From NCBI GenBank assembly GCA_963576725.1, contig OY755237.1, positions 65,521,269 to 65,585,268 of the forward strand: DNA of 64,000 nt, in the 5' to 3' direction. Positions 59,131 to 64,000 of this stretch are shown here, piece by piece; position 1 is the first letter of the stretch; the number at the start of each line of letters is the position of its first letter. The notes beneath the pieces were generated by a model. The model saw only the letters and a program-made list of their open reading frames with translations. It made no database searches and was not told the DNA's origin. This DNA is from Azorinus chamasolen (Eukaryota; Mollusca; Bivalvia; Cardiida; Solecurtidae). The position numbers and the translations under genes are program-made.

Positions 59131-59182
59131 ACAGCGATGGCCATAACAAAGAAGACTAGATGCTTCCAAAACTGCGCTGCAG
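59131..59182 (+). other. Candidate 52-nt exon
   Basis: TATTTCTTTCAG precedes it and GTAGGG follows. It is open as TAMAITKKTRCFQNCAA. No partner exon is found in the window, so this is a weak possibility. Confidence 0.2.
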
Positions 59183-59282
59183 GTAGGGAATTACCATCCG
59201 CCTGATTCAAGATTATAAATGGTTAGCTAACATGTATGTACATATCTATTAACAATCGATATATCCTATACGTTATATATAT

Positions 59283-59287
<5 letters not shown>

Positions 59288-59326
<39 letters not shown>
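59288..59326. repeat. (AT)n microsatellite beside the PLE 3' end
   Basis: Pure TA repeat of nearly 40 bp. The PLE sequence follows directly, which fits insertion into a microsatellite. Confidence 0.8.
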
Positions 59327-59329
<3 letters not shown>

Positions 59330-59423
59330 AGGAAAGAAAGATGTCGGCGACAAGAAGATAAATGTGTAAAAATAATTAAATGACCTTACATGCCTTTAAA
59401 TATCTTCTTTATTTCTTAATAAT

Positions 59424-59458
59424 CACTAACATGTTTCGCCTAATGGCTCATCAGAGTG
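59424..59458 (-). ncRNA. Hammerhead ribozyme core (PLE)
   Basis: On the minus strand: stem I CACT, core CTGATGA, stem II GCC-ATTA-GGC, core GAAA, a minimal stem III in CATG, cleavage triplet GTT, then AGTG closing stem I. ACATGT is self-complementary, so stem III could form between two molecules, as proposed for dimeric hammerheads of PLEs. All invariant core bases are present. It would process the element RNA. Confidence 0.85.
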
Positions 59459-59686
59459 TATAATGAAGCTTAACAACGGTCTTGACGATGTGACGTCATG
59501 CACAGTACGAGGGGACGTTATTCTACTGTGACGACGTCACAAACGTCATAATCCGACGTTATCATGGATTGTCGTTCTTTATTATATCTTGGCGTCGTGT
59601 ATTGTAGTAATACTGACGCTAGGGTATTAAAATATACTTTAAAATATCAGAAACAAATATTTTGGTTTTAAAAAAACCTTATATGT

Positions 59687-62048
59687 TTAATCCTTTGAAT
59701 TTAATTTTGGTTTGAAAGCTTTTATAAATTGGTTTTCTTTTGCTAATCTAGCCGAGGTACTTTCTGTTTTCAATTTGAAGAAGGGAAACATATAAAACTT
59801 TAAGTCATTATTGCTGCACGTGTCTAAATGGCCACTGAGGGGGATTTGCCTTGTTGAAGGGTCTCGGATCTGTTGTGCGTGAATTGTTCTTCTAGTTCTG
59901 AGTTTATCTCATGTCTGGCCTATATAGTACTCACTGCATCCAATACATGTTATCACATACAAAACGTTTTTAACATCACATGACATATTTTCGTTGACGT
60001 AGAATATTTTGCCATTAAAATTAAAGTGATTGTTTTCTTGAATATGTTTGCATAATGAACAGTTCGATTTTCCGCATTTTGTAACCTTATATTGTCCTTT
60101 TATATTGCAATTATATTGGGGAAATTTGGCTTTGGTTAGAATTCTTTTTAGGTTTGGTGGTTGGCGTTTACTTTTTACTAGTTTTGTGTTTTTCAGACAT
60201 GCATTCATGTTTGTGTCTATATGTAGGAGGGATAGGTTATTATTAATTATTGTGAAGAGTTCTTTATTTCTAGGGTTAAGTGTTGACACATACGGTAAAA
60301 CATCTTCGTTTGCTTTTGGTAATTGAGTTAATAATACCTCTCTTGTCAATTGCTTTGCTTTTAATATTCCCTGTGATATGACAGTTTTCGGATAGTTTCT
60401 CTCTATTAGTACTTGAAATAGTTCTTTTAGACGTGTTTCTTTTGTTGTAGGGTCAGATACTATTGTACAAATACTACGAGCAAGATTATAAGGAATGCTT
60501 ATTTTTGTGTGTTTTGGGTGGCATGATTTAAAGTTAAGATATTGTTTGGTATCAGTTTCTTTGGAATAAATGTCTGTTTCTATTGTACCGTCATTGTTTA
60601 TGACTAAAATGTCTAGAAATGGTAGTTTATTTTCAGTACATTCTACGGTAAATTGTAGATCTTTGTGTAAATTATTTAAAATATTGTGGAATCTATTCAA
60701 CTCGGTCAATGACTGGATCCAAATTATGAAACAGTCGTCTAGAAAGCGTTTCCAATTTTCTTTTATGTAAATTGCTTGTGAGGTTTCATATATTTCCGAA
60801 ATTCGCTGATATAATTTCTTCTCTAAGTAACCTAATACTAGTGTAGCATACGTTGGTGCACATTTTGTACCCATGGCTGTGCCTCTTACTTGGTTGTACA
60901 TTTCTCCGTTAAATTCAAAATTGTTATTTTCTAATATTGTTTTTAAGCCTTGTAAGATAAATTCTTTATTAAATCGTTTGTGTATTAGTGAAGGATATTG
61001 GTCCAGCCAATATTGTATAGCTTCAAGCCCTAATTCATGAGAAATATTAGTATAGAGATTCACAACATCGAAAGACACTAAGAATGCAGCGTTGGGTACA
61101 TATTTCGGAATATGGTTTAAAAAGTCTAGATCATCTCTTACATAGCTTGTTATTTTAGTAATAAAGGGTTTAAGAAGAATGTCTAACAAATTACTTAGCC
61201 TATGAGTTTCACATGTGGGACCAGCAATTATAGGTCTAAATTTCAAATCGTCTGGGTCTTTTAACTCTATGTAATCACTAGTCGCTTGTGAACATTTTTC
61301 CTTGATTAGATTGCTTTTGTGAATTTTTGGCAGTCCATAAAATAAGCTGGTTTTGCAATCAAATTTTAGAAGGTAATCAATTTCTTTTCTAGTTAAATCT
61401 TTACCTGCATTTATTGTTTCTCTGATCCTTTGCAATGTTATTTTTGAGCATTGATTATTAGCTGTCTTATAAAAAGTTTCGTCTTTTAGCATGTTCATCA
61501 TTTTGTTTTTGTAAAAATCTTTGTTCATAATGACTATGCCACTGCCTTTGTCTGTTTCTTTGATTATTATAGAATCATCATTGGTTAATGAGTTGAGTGC
61601 TTTTAGTTCATCTAGATATATTACTTTTAGATGTAGTTTTAGGATGAGTTGAGGATAGTTGTTTGGTTGTTTCAATATAATTATCTAAACTTTGATTTCG
61701 ACCTTTTGGACGATCAAAGAAACTTTTATTTTTGACAACTGAATCGTTATTGTTAGTATCCTTTTCATGAAAATATTCTCGTAATTTAAGTTTTCTGACG
61801 AATTCATTCAAATCTGTATTTAATTCATTTTCATTAGGTTTTTCAGGGGTTGGAGTAAACTTAAGACCCTTCAACAAGACTTTCTTTTCCGTTTGAGTTA
61901 GAGATTTGTCAGATAAGTTGAATATTTTTACTTGAAGTTTTTTAGCCTGGGTTAGATTAGCGTGTCCATGCTGTCGGTTTGTTCCAAAAATAATCGTCAT
62001 TAATGTTGTATTGTTCTTCTTCTGAATCTGTGTATCCGACGGTACCAT
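59687..62048 (-). pseudogene. Canonical PLE reverse transcriptase with C-terminal GIY-YIG endonuclease
   Basis: ATG at 62048. The first 146 codons hold NLSDKSLTQTEKKVLLKGLK and LNEFVRKLKLREYF, the PLE N-terminal domain. Near 61608-61614 the frame must move by one base. The next frame (588 residues from 61675) has ETDKGSGIVIMN (about 40), LFYGLPKIHK (111), FRPIIAGPT (146), SFDVVNLYTNI (201), RGTAMGTKCAPTYA (264), catalytic FLDDCFIIW (311) and VLYVITCIGCSEYYIGQT (571). TGA follows at 59909-59911. Beyond it the frame stays open for 73 codons (DKLRTRRTIHAQQIR, ending near KPKLNSKD at 59687), the rest of the endonuclease. Domain order RT then endonuclease is that of Penelope/Poseidon/Neptune-type PLEs. 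One frameshift and one stop inactivate this copy, unless the TGA is recoded, for which I see no SECIS. Confidence 0.85.
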
Positions 62049-62060
62049 TAGGGGTATTTG

Positions 62061-62984
62061 TCAGTGGTTGCCTCCTGGTGTTGCTTCGGAAGGGGTTCTG
62101 GTTGGCTCCCCTTGATTTCTGTTCTTGCTGTCCTCTTTGTCTCTTTGATGTGTACCCTGCTGAGGATTGTTGACTGGTTGAACTTGGTGGCCCCTACTTC
62201 TGGCTGCATTAATTTGGTTTGATAACGGTGCTTGATATTGTTGGTTGTAGTTTTGTCTTGTGTTTCGTTGATATTGAGTATTTCTTGCAGCATCCGCGTA
62301 CGTTCTTGGATTGTCCATAACTTTAAAGAATGGTGATCGATCTTGGTGTGCACTTTGAAAATCTGATTTGTAGGTGGATAGCCATTGCTCGTTCTTTTTC
62401 CACCTTCTTTTTGATATGTCTTCGTTCCATTTTGCTTCCTCCTTCCACATGTTTTTCAAGATGTTTCTTGTTGGTCTTGTACACTTTTGTTCTATCAGTG
62501 CTTCCATATCTCCATCCAGCGAGATGCAGCGCTCTTCACCTTGATCTGCTCTGAGCTGTTTCAGTTCTATTTCGGTTTTGAATTCGTTTAGGGTGGCAGT
62601 TTCCCGAAGTTTTCTTTGAGCTTCGTGCTCATTTGGGATTTGTTTTTTCTGCAGGTATCTTGGTATAAATGTTGGTGAAGTTTCCAACCAGCCTTTGTAA
62701 CATTCAACATGCCCTTCGTTCTTTACTTTATTCCAGAAGGCATCCTTACGCTTTTGCATCTTAAAGTCCCATGTTCTTGAAATGGAGGTTTTTATTTTCA
62801 TTGCTGCTTCTTCTGCGAAAGGAGAGTTTTGAATAGGTCTAGAAATACTTTCTCTCTCTGGTTCATTGTTGGAGTTTTGTTGTTCAGTCAATTTGTTAGT
62901 TACTGATAGCAGTGTGCTTAAAACAGGTCGTAATTCGTCCGTTCTTATAAGTGTTTCATTAGTGTGGGACAGGTTATATAGCAC
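62061..62984 (-). CDS. PLE upstream ORF1 protein
   Basis: An open frame of 307 codons just upstream of the RT frame. It is rich in charged residues (QKRKDAFWNKVKNEGHVECY, then WKEEAKWNEDISKRRWKKNE) and predicted to be helical, with a Gln/Asn-rich C-terminus. Similar proteins, with conserved FWN..Y.GWLETSPTFIPRY-like blocks, accompany PLE RTs in many animals. I infer an RNA-binding or Gag-like role. It begins at a GTG with no in-frame ATG near, so the true start may be lost or lie in a removed exon. It ends in TGA, with the RT ATG four codons further in the same frame. Confidence 0.65.
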   Translation of the reverse strand: MLYNLSHTNETLIRTDELRPVLSTLLSVTNKLTEQQNSNNEPERESISRPIQNSPFAEEAAMKIKTSISRTWDFKMQKRKDAFWNKVKNEGHVECYKGWLETSPTFIPRYLQKKQIPNEHEAQRKLRETATLNEFKTEIELKQLRADQGEERCISLDGDMEALIEQKCTRPTRNILKNMWKEEAKWNEDISKRRWKKNEQWLSTYKSDFQSAHQDRSPFFKVMDNPRTYADAARNTQYQRNTRQNYNQQYQAPLSNQINAARSRGHQVQPVNNPQQGTHQRDKEDSKNRNQGEPTRTPSEATPGGNH

Positions 62985-63010
62985 TGATGGTGATATATCT
63001 GTTTCCTAGG

Positions 63011-63470
63011 CAACCATTCTAACCTAATTGTTCTTATTATAGAGTGTTTAAATACGTGCAACATACAAAGATATCGCGGCCTATTTTGGCAATAATTATA
63101 AATTATATAAACATATAGTTGATGTATGAATCTTCATGTTTAGTTAACTTTATGTAAATTACCTCATTTGCATCCTCATGAAAATTAATTAGTGATAAGA
63201 AAACAAAGAGAAACAATATTGAAAATAACATGTTTGGCAGTATGCCGAGAACAACATTACACCATTCTCCAAATATAGCTTGCAACAATAAATGTACCTT
63301 TTGGGGATGAACAAATAATTTTTTATATCTCAAACTGTCTCAAAGATGTTAAAGGACACGTATACATCTAGTAAAGGGTTACCCCAAACTCTGCTTTACA
63401 ATACCTTTACAGAAAGCTTCTTTGAGTATGCCCAAGATACCTTCCTACCTTGCCGTGGTTCTGGGGCTTA
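63011..63470. other. No recognisable gene
   Basis: AT-rich. It could include the decayed 5' end of the PLE, but I find no second hammerhead core. Confidence 0.4.
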
Positions 63471-63712
63471 ATTGTCACACGGGATGATTTTGTTTATTTG
63501 ACGGAGATTATCCCCTCTGCCAAGAACTAAAAGGAAGGCAGGTCGATGGTTTTGATCCCATGCGCTGCTTTGCAACGAATGAGATTAGCCGAAATCATCT
63601 TCCTGATATCATCCCTCATCATCATGTCATCTCATCATTCATCGGCGCTATATGACCTATTCAGTGTCGCAGTGCCGTTAAACCCAACTCACTCACTCAC
63701 TCATTCTTTGAG
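63471..63712. repeat. Repeat ending in (CACT)n
   Basis: It contains GATGGTTTTGATCCC (box B-like), GTGCCGTTAAACCCAACTC and then ACTCACTCACTC. The same junction in reverse (GAGTGAGTGAGTTGGGTTTA) is at 19925 and 39897, so this is a dispersed repeat with a tetranucleotide tail. Confidence 0.5.
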
Positions 63713-64000
63713 TTTGCCAACCAAAACCGATGAGTGATATCTCAATTAACCCTTTACCAGCTGAATACTCATGTTAGAAATAATGACATCATGGGTATTT
63801 TTAGCTAAATCATAAATTGACTGCCTGACTCTGAGCATACCTTAATTAGAGGCCAAAATGGAATAGTTTTTATTGGATATTCTCAGGTAATACTCTGATA
63901 AGAGGTCAAGATGGTAACATTGCTATTCATTGTCTGTCGGCGCATACCCTTATTATAGGCTTCAATGTAATCATTTCTTTTAATTAACTGTCAGAGTTCC

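Noticed and set aside
59480..59600. Possible SECIS in the canonical PLE 3' region (ATGATAACGTC..GACGTT)
   Set aside because: The stem is only six pairs and the apical loop lacks AA at the required place.

Overview
The window looks like intron-rich, AT-rich nuclear DNA of a bivalve mollusc, most likely a clam. It has a spliced gene with long introns, tRNA-derived SINEs, many foldback MITEs, a LINE with a pentamer tail, and three Penelope-like retroelement (PLE) families. The species cannot be fixed from the sequence. Almost all of the window is mobile or tandem DNA. One host gene can be assembled with confidence.

Host genes. A four-exon plus-strand gene (exons at 11475-11936, 33269-33335, 34530-34757 and 35431-35774) encodes a 366-residue type II membrane sulfotransferase of the WSCD type. 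All splice phases agree, and a polyadenylation signal lies 64 nt after the stop. Intron 1 is 21.3 kb and is full of repeats, including a rearranged LINE. A possible membrane-spanning exon lies on the minus strand at 41031-41152. An intact-looking tRNA-Arg(CCU) sits at 1048-1120, with two decayed relatives at 9.7 and 10.3 kb.

Penelope-like elements. (1) Family A (49205-53812, plus) and family B (36650-39567 and 54150-55765, plus, with 3' fragments near 2.5, 7.1, 9.3, 33.5 and 37.7 kb) have the order N-terminal GIY-YIG endonuclease, UxC/CxC linker, reverse transcriptase. This is the Naiad type. Their reading frames are interrupted by TGA codons at conserved positions, and the frame stays open after each one. 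A 65-nt structure with the form of a type-2 SECIS element begins exactly at the TAG terminator in both families, with compensatory base changes. These are therefore selenoprotein-encoding Naiads, now decayed. (2) A canonical PLE with C-terminal GIY-YIG (about 59330-63010, minus) has an upstream ORF, a frameshifted and TGA-interrupted RT-EN frame, and a hammerhead ribozyme core in its 3' region.

Other layout. 0-11 kb: two near-identical 248-bp MITEs, an internally repeated element, a 380-bp tandem repeat and SINEs. 12-25 kb: TIR and foldback elements, a 32-bp minisatellite present in both orientations, and a 1.45-kb repeat whose inverted partner is at 56-58 kb. 25.6-31.3 kb: LINE pieces in a 5'-inversion arrangement. 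40-49 kb: clusters of a hairpin-ended repeat, tandem near-palindromes and large inverted repeats. Several unrelated palindromic families share the same centre, CTCCTRTAGGAG.
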